From: Propionibacteriales bacterium
GTDB lineage: Bacteria > Actinomycetota > Actinomycetes > Propionibacteriales > Nocardioidaceae
DNA: 64,000 bases
Reading direction: 5' to 3'
Assembly (NCBI GenBank): GCA_026392465.1
Contig: JAPLCA010000006.1
Span: forward strand, 1 to 64,000
The position numbers and the translations under genes are program-made. Below are positions 52,872 through 60,484 of the stretch, in pieces. Under the pieces are notes generated by a model that ran no database searches, was not told the origin of the DNA, and worked only from the letters and a program-made list of their open reading frames with translations. How positions within the stretch are numbered: the stretch's first letter is position 1; each line of letters opens with the position of its first letter.

Positions 52872-53100
52872 GTGGCCGCGCGCACCGCTACCGAACGCGC
52901 GGACATACGTTCCGTTACACAACGCAGCCGTGTAACAGGCTGGGAGCGGGCCGGCACGGACCGCGACAGTCCGCGCGGCGCTAGAGCTGGCGGCGGGCCC
53001 GCCGCAGCATGAGGCCCTGTCACGTCGGGCAGCAGCGCGGCAAGGGACTGCGGCGGCGCGACGTCGGCCAGCTCGTCGAGCAACTCGGAGTCGTCTGCCG
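52872..53100. other. Region without a supported gene
   Basis: These 229 bp lie between the ATPase gene and the remnant at 53,101-53,249. A minus-strand frame beginning at 53,113 (MESLTADDSELLDELADVAP) looks protein-like for about 30 codons and then loses protein character, so it may be part of the same decayed gene. Confidence 0.35.
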
Positions 53101-53249
53101 TCAGTGACTCCATCGTCGGGCGCAGTAGGCGTTCCACTCACTGGCCGCCGCGGCGAGCCGGCGATAGGCCTCAACATCCTGGGGGCGTTGAACCACGCGG
53201 CGGCGGACATCGCGACGCGCCGCGCGATCAGGGCCGCTTTGTCGTCCAT
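53101..53249 (-). pseudogene. Small protein gene with an apparent frameshift in a C run
   Basis: The minus strand reads MDDKAALIARRVAMSAAAWFN from 53,249, then continues in another frame as QDVEAYRRLAAAASEWNAYC and stops at 53,101. Adding one C to the CCCCC at about 53,183-53,187 joins both parts into a 49-residue protein. It could be a sequencing error or a real lesion. Confidence 0.5.
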
Positions 53250-53381
53250 GGCTCAGTCTCCCTCCCCACACACCTGGAGGGAGTCCCTTTCCCGTTGTTA
53301 ACAGCCTCACCGCCAGCGGCGCGCGCCGGCCGGCGAGATCCGCGAGACTCAAGCCCAACCTCTCGGAGGGAAGGGCACCCG

Positions 53382-53777
53382 GTGGACGACAACGACCAGC
53401 TCGAAGCAGGCGGGCACGCGTCGGCGGCCCGCGAGCACGTCTACGGCTTCAACCGCGCCACGATGTGGGAGCAGGACCAGATCCCGGCTGAGACCTCCGC
53501 CCAGCTGGCGGAGTTCGCCGAGATCGCGGCCGCACTCCCCCAGGCATCATCGCAGCTTTCCAGCACGCTCGAGCAGGCTCTGGCTCACCAGGTGCTCAGC
53601 ATGGATGCGATGACCGACGAGTCGGACCCGGCGATGGCGATCGGCGTCGCTCGCCTCCATCTAGAGGAGGCCCGCGGTCTCGCGGTCGACCTGCACAAGC
53701 ACCTCAACGCCGCGCGCAACGCCACCGCGCACGTCATCAGCCAGGGCGCCGACGACGGCCAGGAGTCGATGCCCTGA
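53382..53777 (+). CDS. Hypothetical helical element protein
   Basis: A 131-residue, mostly helical protein from a GTG at 53,382 (VDDNDQLEAGGHASAAREHV). ASSQLSSTLEQALAHQVLSM and GVARLHLEEARGLAVDLHKH suggest coiled-coil helices. Its C-terminal pattern (paired helices with HLNAARNA) resembles the protein at 54,061, so the two may be related. No family recognised. Confidence 0.55.
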   Translation: MDDNDQLEAGGHASAAREHVYGFNRATMWEQDQIPAETSAQLAEFAEIAAALPQASSQLSSTLEQALAHQVLSMDAMTDESDPAMAIGVARLHLEEARGLAVDLHKHLNAARNATAHVISQGADDGQESMP

Positions 53778-53829
53778 GACCAGCCCTGACCCGGCCCCGC
53801 TGACGCATCAGCGAAGATTTCTTCGCGTC

Positions 53830-53866
53830 GGGTGATCGCCCCGACGGGTCGACCTTCCTTTGGTGA
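53830..53866 (+). promoter_or_regulatory. Bipartite element motif, copy 7
   Basis: GGGTGATCGC at 53,830 and TGGTGACTGA at 53,861, 31 bp apart; 41 bp before the GTG at 53,902. Confidence 0.62.
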
Positions 53867-53901
53867 CTGAGAGATGACCCCGGTCCACCAAGGAGCTGCC
53901 C

Positions 53902-54054
53902 GTGAGCACGCCCACCGATTCCCCGTCCGCGGCCGACCGTGACCCGGTCCAGGACGTCCGCGCACACCTCGAGCAGGCCCTGGCTGCGCTCGATCAACTC
54001 CGCGAGGTCCTGCCCCCTCCCACCGCTCCGCCCGCCCGAAACCGGAGGCGGTGA
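53902..54054 (+). CDS. Small hypothetical protein
   Basis: A 50-residue frame starting GTG at 53,902 (VSTPTDSPSAADRDPVQDV, then ALAALDQLREVLPPPTAPPA), with AAGGAG about 7 nt upstream and motif copy 7 before it. It ends 6 bp before the next gene. Confidence 0.55.
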   Translation: MSTPTDSPSAADRDPVQDVRAHLEQALAALDQLREVLPPPTAPPARNRRR

Positions 54055-54060
54055 GTCGGC

Positions 54061-54774
54061 ATGACCACCGACACCACAATGAGCGCCGCCGGCGCCGTGT
54101 TCGAGGCCGAGCAGGCCGTGGGCAGGGCCCGATGGGTGGTGGAGGAGCTGAAGGAGACGATCGGCTCCGCGCTCCGCGTGCTCAACGACGCCGAACTCGA
54201 CTCGGCCAAGGCCAAGCTGTCCGGGCGCGGTTCCTTCTACCTCGAGGCCGCCGGCGAGCACCTGGGACGGCTGCGCACGAGGTGCAACGAGATGCCTGAC
54301 CTGACGCACGACCTGTTCGTACACCTCAATCGCGCGTCGCAGTCGGTCACCGACGCCCGTGCCCTCCTCGACCCGGCCGACACCTCCGATCCCGTCATCG
54401 CCAGCGAGGTCGCCCAACTCAAGCCGCACCTCGCGGTCGTCGGAGAGATGGTCACCCTGGCCAAGCCCGTCGCCCAGCTGGCTGCCCAGCACGTCGAGAC
54501 GGCACACCAGGCCAGCCAGGACGTGACTGCCATGGGGCTGCTGGAGCCGGTCAGCCTGGAGCGGAGCATCGCGACCGCCGGCAAGGAGCTCGGCCGCGCC
54601 GACGAGGACGTGCGCCTGCTCGGCAACGTCGTCGACCACGCCGCGGCCAGCGCCCGTGAGTCGGCCGGGATCGCCAGCGAGATCACCGACAACGCTCGCC
54701 GGCGGATGTCCGAGCAGGCCCGTGACCCGATCCCGAGCCCCACCCTGCCGGGTCCCAGGACCCCGGGTCGGTAG
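54061..54774 (+). CDS. Hypothetical helical element protein
   Basis: A 237-residue helical protein (MTTDTTMSAAGAVFEAEQAV). LTHDLFVHLNRASQSVTDAR and IASEVAQLKPHLAVVGEMVT suggest long helices without a membrane segment; the tail is Pro/Arg-rich. It follows the 50-residue gene and precedes the DnaA-like gene by 8 bp, all on one strand. Function unknown. Confidence 0.58.
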   Translation: MTTDTTMSAAGAVFEAEQAVGRARWVVEELKETIGSALRVLNDAELDSAKAKLSGRGSFYLEAAGEHLGRLRTRCNEMPDLTHDLFVHLNRASQSVTDARALLDPADTSDPVIASEVAQLKPHLAVVGEMVTLAKPVAQLAAQHVETAHQASQDVTAMGLLEPVSLERSIATAGKELGRADEDVRLLGNVVDHAAASARESAGIASEITDNARRRMSEQARDPIPSPTLPGPRTPGR

Positions 54775-54782
54775 AGCGAGCC

Positions 54783-55721
54783 ATGGATCTCGACCCGGGC
54801 GGCCGCCAGCTGGCGGGCCTCATCCTCGACGCGGCTGGCCGAGGCGAACATGACCAGGTCGCCAGCCTGATTGCACCGCTCGATGCAGAGCGGCTGTGCT
54901 CGCTGGTGACGGTGCTGGCCGTCCAGGTCGACCAGAGCGCGCCGGCCTCCTCGGCAACCGGCCCGGCCGCGGTGTGCGAGCTGGCCATCAACGCCGCGGC
55001 GCCGATGTTCGGCACGACGCCGGAGGCGATTCTTAGCGCCGAACGCCGCCGACCAGTCAGCGATGCGCGGGCGGTGGCCATGACGGCCGCCCGCGAGACC
55101 GGCCTGTCCCTGCCGGCGATCGCCGAGCACTTCAACAAGGACCACGGCTCGGTGATCCATGCGGTCCGCCGCACCGCCGAGCGGCCCCGACTGGCCGACG
55201 CCGCGGCGCGGGTGAGCGAGCACGTCAACAGCCGCTACACCGCCCGTCTCCCCCGCACCGAGGAGAGCGTGGTCGACCTTCACCAGCGGCCTCTGGCCTC
55301 GACGTTCGAGCCCGATGGCCCGGTCGAGCACGCCGTGGTGGCGGCCGCGGATGCCTTCAACACCACACCGGAGGTCCTCCTGGGTGCCGACCGGAGCCGG
55401 GCGGCCGCCGATGCCCGGGCGGTGGCCATGACCGCCGCCCGGATCCACGGGCACAGCCTGCCCACGATCGCCCGGCACTTCGAGCGCGACCACACCACGG
55501 TGCTGCAGGCGACTCGGCGCATCGAGAAGACCCCGCCGCTGCGGGACCTGGCCGCCAAGATCGCCGCGGATCTCCCCGAGCAGCCGGCCAGCGCCAGCGC
55601 CGGCAGGCTGGAAGTCGACGAGCACGTGCCCGAGAGAGGCCCCCGCTCCCTCGGGTTGCGCGAGCAGCAGCGGGCGATCCCCGTTGCCGCCGAGCGGGCG
55701 CAGCTGAGGGTCGCCCGGTGA
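54783..55721 (+). CDS. Protein with two tandem DnaA domain IV-like modules
   Basis: A 312-residue protein without an AAA+ core. Two repeats of about 75 residues (about 64-140 and 181-260) share ARAVAMTAAR, then GLSLPAIAEHFNKDHGSVIHA in the first and GHSLPTIARHFERDHTTVLQ in the second. The second matches the DnaA domain IV signature RDHTTVLHACRKIE of Escherichia coli closely. Domain IV is the part that binds DnaA boxes, so this protein probably binds DNA at such boxes. It could help replicate the element or repress initiation by competing for boxes; the sequence does not decide. Confidence 0.75.
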   Translation: MDLDPGGRQLAGLILDAAGRGEHDQVASLIAPLDAERLCSLVTVLAVQVDQSAPASSATGPAAVCELAINAAAPMFGTTPEAILSAERRRPVSDARAVAMTAARETGLSLPAIAEHFNKDHGSVIHAVRRTAERPRLADAAARVSEHVNSRYTARLPRTEESVVDLHQRPLASTFEPDGPVEHAVVAAADAFNTTPEVLLGADRSRAAADARAVAMTAARIHGHSLPTIARHFERDHTTVLQATRRIEKTPPLRDLAAKIAADLPEQPASASAGRLEVDEHVPERGPRSLGLREQQRAIPVAAERAQLRVAR

Positions 55722-55916
55722 AGGCACTGATCGGGCTGGCCGCGGCCGCGATCCTCGGGCTCACCGCCGGCGGGATCAAGGCCGCCCTGCCCGAAGTCCA
55801 GACAGGACCCGAGCCCGCCGAGGGCAAGACCAGCCAGGTGCGCGCAGGCGCTCGCCCGCGAGGAGTCGTACGCCGCGGCCACCGACGATGCCCAAGGCGC
55901 TGAGCGCGGCCTGTGA
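55718..55916 (+). pseudogene. Small membrane-anchored protein with probable frameshift
   Basis: From a GTG at 55,718, MKALIGLAAAAILGLTAGGI forms one hydrophobic helix. The frame as written goes to an Arg-rich, unlikely tail and stops at 55,903. In another frame the last part reads QALAREESYAAATDDAQGAE and stops at 55,916. A one-base correction near 55,840-55,850 would give one protein of about 65 residues. It overlaps the preceding stop by 4 nt. Confidence 0.5.
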
Positions 55917-55946
55917 GGCAACTGCTGAGAGCCAAGGGGCAGGTCA

Positions 55947-56397
55947 ATGGACGAGCAGCTGACGCTGGCCGCGAAGACGCTGGCCCGGTGGTGCTACGCC
56001 CGCGGCATCGACGAACGCCTCCTCGGCTGCGGTGAGCAGCTGTGCAGAGTCGCCGTCGACCAGGCCCTCGGCCGCCCCGCCCCGGCGCACCTCGAGCAGG
56101 CACTGTGGCAACAGACCGCCACGCTGCTAGGCCAGCGCCGCGACTGGGACCGCGAACACCAGGTGAGCCCACCGACGCCGGCCGCCTGCCTGCCCTGCGC
56201 CGTGGCGGCCGACCAAGTGCCCCACCCACGCCGGCCGGCGCTGTCGTGCCTGCGGTGGCCAACTGCACCGCATCGTCGTCGACGAGGGCTTCGGCACCCA
56301 TCCGTGCTGCGACCGTCCCGGTGAGAACGGATCCTTGGGCGTCCTCAAGCACACCGCGCAGCAGCTGGGAGCCACGCTGCTGGCGCAGTCGGCGTGA
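55947..56397 (+). CDS. Putative zinc-ribbon protein with an apparent frameshift
   Basis: The N-terminal part from ATG 55,947 (MDEQLTLAAKTLARWCYARG) is helical. In a different frame, further on, KCPTHAGRRCRACGGQLHR, then GFGTHPCCD, gives two C-x-x-C-type zinc sites and continues to LGATLLAQSA, stopping at 56,397. A frame change near 56,200 is needed to join them. If unjoined, the first frame ends at 56,324 with a poor Arg-rich tail. The domain looks like a small DNA- or protein-binding zinc ribbon. Confidence 0.5.
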
Positions 56398-56429
56398 TCG
56401 GGCCCGGGTCGCCAAGACGGATGCGCCGA

Positions 56430-56466
56430 GGGTGATCGCTCCCACCCCCGATCCGCACTTAGGAGA
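56430..56466 (+). promoter_or_regulatory. Bipartite element motif, copy 8
   Basis: GGGTGATCGC at 56,430 and AGGAGACC at 56,461, 31 bp apart; 59 bp before the ATG at 56,520 (47 bp before an ATG at 56,508). Confidence 0.6.
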
Positions 56467-56519
56467 CCAAGGAGGACTGGCGCAGCCTGTGCCGGTCCAC
56501 GGGATCCATGGGAGTTCAC

Positions 56520-56750
56520 ATGAGTGACGCCGCTCGCGAGGAAGCCGCGCTCGAGGAAGAGGCTCGTCAGCGCGCCGAGGAGATCAGGGCCACCCAGGAG
56601 GCCGCCGCCCAGGCCGCGGCCGCCGACACCGGCCCCTCCCCCGACGCCGAGATCGCGCAGGTCCACCGGTCCGGGCGCCAGCACGACCACACCGACACGG
56701 CCGCCTACCAGCGGCCCCAGCTCGGCCGCCGCCGCGGCCCGCGGCGCTAG
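56520..56750 (+). CDS. Small charged hypothetical protein
   Basis: A 76-residue protein (MSDAAREEAALEEEARQRAE) with an Ala/Glu-rich helix and a Pro/Arg-rich tail. An ATG at 56,508 would add 4 residues. No family recognised. It is followed by the small gene at 56,760. Confidence 0.5.
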   Translation: MSDAAREEAALEEEARQRAEEIRATQEAAAQAAAADTGPSPDAEIAQVHRSGRQHDHTDTAAYQRPQLGRRRGPRR

Positions 56751-56759
56751 GGGGTCGCG

Positions 56760-56936
56760 ATGGCAACCGCGCTCGCATCAACGGACGCCAGCCGCATCCC
56801 CGGCCGCACAACGGTCCGCTGGGTCGACTGCTCCCACAAGCTGGGTTCGCTGCCGTGCATGAACCACAAGCCGCACGAGGGCAACGGCCACGGCTGCGTG
56901 CACCACTCCACCTCCGGCTTCCAGGACGACGAGTAG
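56760..56936 (+). CDS. Small cysteine/histidine-rich protein
   Basis: A 58-residue frame with VRWVDCSHKLGSLPCMNHKP then GHGCVHH, rich in Cys and His, which suggests a small zinc site. It starts 9 bp after the preceding stop. No family recognised. Confidence 0.5.
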   Translation: MATALASTDASRIPGRTTVRWVDCSHKLGSLPCMNHKPHEGNGHGCVHHSTSGFQDDE

Positions 56937-56966
56937 CTCGCCGACCTGCAGCGCCAGAGAGCGTGC

Positions 56967-57836
56967 CTAGCCGTGGACCAGGTGCAGCCGCCGCCGCGCC
57001 GGCTGCTCGACGGCCGTCTCCAGGCGCTGCAGCCGCTCGAGCGTCATCGGATGGCCATGACGCCGGAGCAGGCCAGCCAGCACGGAGCCCAGCCCAAGGG
57101 AGACCACCAGCTGGTCGGCCGCGGCCTCCGCGCCGGCCTCGATCCGCCGGCTGGCTGCCGGCACCAGGTAGGTCAGGGCGATCACCGCGCCGCCCAAGAT
57201 CCCCGGAGCGGCCCGGCCCTCAACGACCGACTGCACGATGCAGATCACCCCGACGACACCTCGCAGCGTCCACGCCAGCCGCATGAACGGAAGCCAGGCG
57301 AACGCCCGGGCCACGCCGCGGAACGACGCGCCCACCAGCCGCCACGGCGTCGTCGCCGCAAGCACAGCGAGCTCGAGCCGCGGCCGGATCGCACGCCGCC
57401 GGCCGACGGCATGAGCAATCGCGGCGGCCGCCTCCGCAGCGGTCACTCCTCCCCGGTAGGTGGCGTTGAACAGTCCGGGGCTGACCATGACAGCGCCATC
57501 CGCGATCGCCGCAGCCACCAGGGTGCCCGGACTCTGACGCCGGCGTACGAACAGGGTGCCGACGTCGACGCCGCGGACACCCAGCTCGGCGAGCACAGGC
57601 CCCATCACCTGGAGCTCAGCCGCAGTCGCAGGCCGCGACCGGGTCAGCGCCGCGGTCGCCGGCACCTCGAACTGGCCGAGCGCCAGTGCAACGAGCACGC
57701 CCGCTGCAGCCAGGAATGCGATCAGGCCGAGCGCCGGCGGGAGCAGGGCGCACACCACCACGGTGAGGACGAAGCTCACCAGCAGCGCCGGCGCCAGCGT
57801 CACCACTCTCAGCACGGTCATCGGGAACCTCATCAT
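56967..57836 (-). CDS. M48-like membrane protein with degenerate zinc motif
   Basis: A 289-residue protein with hydrophobic helices near the N-terminus (two, about 8-55) and around 185-225. It resembles HtpX/M48 proteins: ADGAVMVSPGLFNATYRGGV, then AAEAAAAIAHAVGRRRAIRP in the place of the HExxH helix, and AEAAADQLVVSLGLGSVLAG as the third-ligand region. HExxH is replaced by HAVGR, so glutamate and the second His are lost and it should not be an active zinc protease. The ATG at 57,836 follows GGAGGAGGG. Its role may be a membrane scaffold or an inhibitor of HtpX-type peptidases (inference). Confidence 0.6.
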   Translation of the reverse strand: MMRFPMTVLRVVTLAPALLVSFVLTVVVCALLPPALGLIAFLAAAGVLVALALGQFEVPATAALTRSRPATAAELQVMGPVLAELGVRGVDVGTLFVRRRQSPGTLVAAAIADGAVMVSPGLFNATYRGGVTAAEAAAAIAHAVGRRRAIRPRLELAVLAATTPWRLVGASFRGVARAFAWLPFMRLAWTLRGVVGVICIVQSVVEGRAAPGILGGAVIALTYLVPAASRRIEAGAEAAADQLVVSLGLGSVLAGLLRRHGHPMTLERLQRLETAVEQPARRRLHLVHG

Positions 57837-58053
57837 CACGACCCTCCTCCATCTGTCAGCACTAGTGCGAATCTCTTGACTTTATCCGCGATGCTCGTCC
57901 GGCGACCGCCATACGACATAGGCGAACGAGACCAGTTTGTGCCCAGCCGCCGACACGACCCCGAGTTATCCACAGCCCGCCGCGCAGCGGAGCGAGGACC
58001 GACCCGGACGTGGGTTCATGGGCCAGACCGACCTCCGACCGAAAGGAACCCCC
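57837..58053. other. Divergent intergenic region with a consensus DnaA box
   Basis: No gene in these 217 bp. TTATCCACA (57,966-57,974) is a perfect consensus DnaA box. A TTGACT hexamer is at about 57,877. It lies between the M48-like gene and the plus-strand genes from 58,054. Confidence 0.5.
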
Positions 58054-58413
58054 GTGGACACCCTCAACGCTGACGGCACTTGGGACCGCCTCGGCTCGAT
58101 CGCCCTCCTGCTGCACCAAGCCGCCACCCAGGTATGGAGCGACGCCGACCGGGCGGCCGCCGACTCGCCGCTGCACGACCTCGGCCTCGGTGTCTACCTC
58201 GCGCACTCCCAGGCCAGCGCCCTGCTGCCCGAGGACTACGAGCTGCCCGACGTCGAGGTGGACGAGCTCGAGGAGCCCACCCCGCTGCAGCTGCTCACCG
58301 AGGCCGAGGAGCTGACCCGGCCCCTGCCGCTGCACCGACCCGACCTGCACGGCTCCCAGCTGGTCGTCGACCTGTGCGACCTCATCCGGGAAGCCCGCGG
58401 CCTTGGCTACTGA
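58054..58413 (+). CDS. Hypothetical element protein
   Basis: A 119-residue protein (GTG at 58,054 after AAAGGAA). The N-terminal half is helical (WDRLGSIALLLHQAATQVWS); the middle is acidic (DYELPDVEVDELEEPTPLQL). Overlaps the following gene by 11 nt. No family recognised. Confidence 0.55.
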   Translation: MDTLNADGTWDRLGSIALLLHQAATQVWSDADRAAADSPLHDLGLGVYLAHSQASALLPEDYELPDVEVDELEEPTPLQLLTEAEELTRPLPLHRPDLHGSQLVVDLCDLIREARGLGY

Positions 58414-59929
58414 CCTGCGGCTGGCGTACGCCGACATCGACCAGGAGCTCTTCGACGTCGACCAGATCCCGATTACCGCGCGCGACGTGCGCAGCGTCGG
58501 CGAGATGCTCTTCGACGTCGACTACCTGGCGCGCCAGCTCCTCATGGACGTCGACGGAGACGCCGCCGGTACCCTGCTGCGCAGCTGGCCGACGATGGTC
58601 GCGGCCGCCGAGGACCTGTGGGCATCCCTGCCCGGTCGCCGCCCCGGCGTCGACGAGCGCGACCGGCCCATCACCACCCTCTCCGCCCAAGCCGCCACCA
58701 TCGAGACCAGCCTCTCCGGCCGCACCGCCTGGCCAGGGCAAGGCCCAACCAGCCACCGCATCGACCAGATGACCCAGACCTTCCTCAACGCCGCCGCCCT
58801 GGTCCGCCGCTACGGCGCCGAGATCCCCCACGAGCAGCCCGACGCCCACCGCGACCTCGAGGCAGCACGCACCCGGATCATGCACGGGCTCTACCTCACC
58901 GCCCACGCCGTCAACGTCGCGCTCCAGCAGCACGGCCGCGACCGCGTCAACGACGCCCGCAGCGCCGGGCACCGGATCCACCTGGCGCAGCACCACTCCC
59001 CCTACGCGATCGCCCCCACCGGTGCCTGGATCGACCGGATCTCCGCAAGCGAGAACACCGCCCGCAGCTACCTGAGCGACCGGTTCGCCCAAGCCCTCGC
59101 CGGCGAGGCGATGCGCCCCGTCGACGACCCCGGCCGGCTCGCGCAAGCGCTGGCCAACTGGGACATCCAGACCCACCGCGCGCTGGCCCGGGAACTCGAA
59201 ACGTCCAACATCCTGCTGATCACCCGCACCCAGGGCCTGATCGCCGGCGCCAGCATGGTCCTCGTCGACGCCGCCGCGACTGCCGGCGCGCTCGAGCGTT
59301 CCGACCGCCTGATCCCCGCCATCGCCGAGACAGGACGCTCCTGGAGCAACCTGGCCAGCCGCTGGGGCGACCTCGCTCCCCCAGGAGCCCGCCTCGAGGA
59401 GCCACTGGCACGCGCGGCCGCGGAGGTCCGCGCCGCGTACCGCCAGATCACCCACGACAAGACCACCTTGGCCAGCCCGGAGGTCATCGCCAGCCGCCCA
59501 GGACTGCCCCAGGCAATGCACGCCTCGCTGCGCGCGATCGAGGCCGGCTCCGAGCTCGCAGTCGTCGTCGCCGAGAAGGCCGACGCACCCGACCTCACCG
59601 GCCCGGCCCGAGCCCTGTCGCGCCGAGCTCACAACGACGTCGAGGCCGGCCTGGCTACCCCGCCTGCCGAGGGCGACGTCGTCTGGGTCTCCCCCGCCGA
59701 CATCCTCGCCAAGCGCCTCGTGCCACTCCCCCCGCCCGTCGCGGAGACCCTGCGCGCGGCCAGCGACGCCACGATCGACGCCACAAGCTCGGCCTCCGCG
59801 GTGGTTACGGTGCACATGCCGAGCAATGAACGAGTCCCGGCGAGGGTGAACACGCACCAAAGCCCTACCGGGCGAAATGAAGTGGCACCACTCACCGCCG
59901 GTATCCCAGCCAAGAGCCGTGGCCGGTGA
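58403..59929 (+). CDS. Large helical hypothetical protein
   Basis: A 508-residue helical protein from a TTG at 58,403 (LATDLRLAYADIDQELFDVD). It lacks membrane segments and recognisable motifs. The last 60 residues are low-complexity. It is translationally coupled to the preceding gene. Helical segments such as YLARQLLMDVDGDAAGTLL and ARTRIMHGLYLTAHAVNVAL suggest a structural or adaptor role, but I cannot assign a function. Confidence 0.6.
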   Translation: MATDLRLAYADIDQELFDVDQIPITARDVRSVGEMLFDVDYLARQLLMDVDGDAAGTLLRSWPTMVAAAEDLWASLPGRRPGVDERDRPITTLSAQAATIETSLSGRTAWPGQGPTSHRIDQMTQTFLNAAALVRRYGAEIPHEQPDAHRDLEAARTRIMHGLYLTAHAVNVALQQHGRDRVNDARSAGHRIHLAQHHSPYAIAPTGAWIDRISASENTARSYLSDRFAQALAGEAMRPVDDPGRLAQALANWDIQTHRALARELETSNILLITRTQGLIAGASMVLVDAAATAGALERSDRLIPAIAETGRSWSNLASRWGDLAPPGARLEEPLARAAAEVRAAYRQITHDKTTLASPEVIASRPGLPQAMHASLRAIEAGSELAVVVAEKADAPDLTGPARALSRRAHNDVEAGLATPPAEGDVVWVSPADILAKRLVPLPPPVAETLRAASDATIDATSSASAVVTVHMPSNERVPARVNTHQSPTGRNEVAPLTAGIPAKSRGR

Positions 59930-60336
59930 CGACGCTTCGCGCCCATACAAGTCCGGTAGCACCGCAACTGAACCGCGCCTGCCACGAACTGTCGGAGGTG
60001 ACTCGTACCCTCAAAGAGCCGGGCTCTCCAGGTTCCTCGGCAGAAGCGAGGTACCGGTGGGAGGCGGTAAGCAGGTCAAGTCGCAGCACGCACATCAGCG
60101 ACGCTGGGATTGCCCTGATTCACCAGCGGGTCAGCGCCATGGATCACGTCTGGCATGAGCGCACAGTCGACGCCGGGATCGATGGCACGATCGAGTTGCG
60201 CGACCCCGCGACGGGCGAAGTTAGCAACTGCCACCTCCAGGTGCAAAGCAAGGCCCGCGACAACGACTTCCGCCGCCTCGGACAGCTGGTCCTCGACGGA
60301 CTCCACCTCCCAGATGAGACCGTCGGGTTCCCGTGA
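59926..60336 (+). pseudogene. Remnant of a DUF4365-type nuclease-like gene
   Basis: One frame contains GIALIHQRVSAMDHVWHERT, then DAGIDGTIELRDPATGE and HLQVQSKAR. The pattern D-x-GIDG-x-IE...Q-x-K matches the DUF4365 (PD-(D/E)XK-like) start: the Asp of GIDG, the Glu-containing strand and the QxK. After SKA the sequence runs only another 25 residues, whereas family members are longer, so it is a truncated fragment. The earliest in-frame GTG at 59,926 overlaps the preceding gene; the true start is unclear. Nearby bases 60,337-60,484 hold no gene. Confidence 0.5.
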
Positions 60337-60484
60337 GGTGCCGTACGCAGGGCAGCGCGGGTCGTCGCTTGTGCCAACATATGTAATCCGGTGCGTTGTG
60401 CGCTTGTTGACGTAGCCTTTTCCATCTCAAGTATGTCCCATCTCGGGCATACCGCCGACCACCGGTCAAGTCACGGAGTTCACC

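Noticed and set aside
52691-53137. A 148-residue minus-strand gene starting MERLLRPTMESL
   Set aside because: Its second half is antisense to the end of the AAA ATPase gene and reads as low-complexity; only about 30 codons look protein-like.
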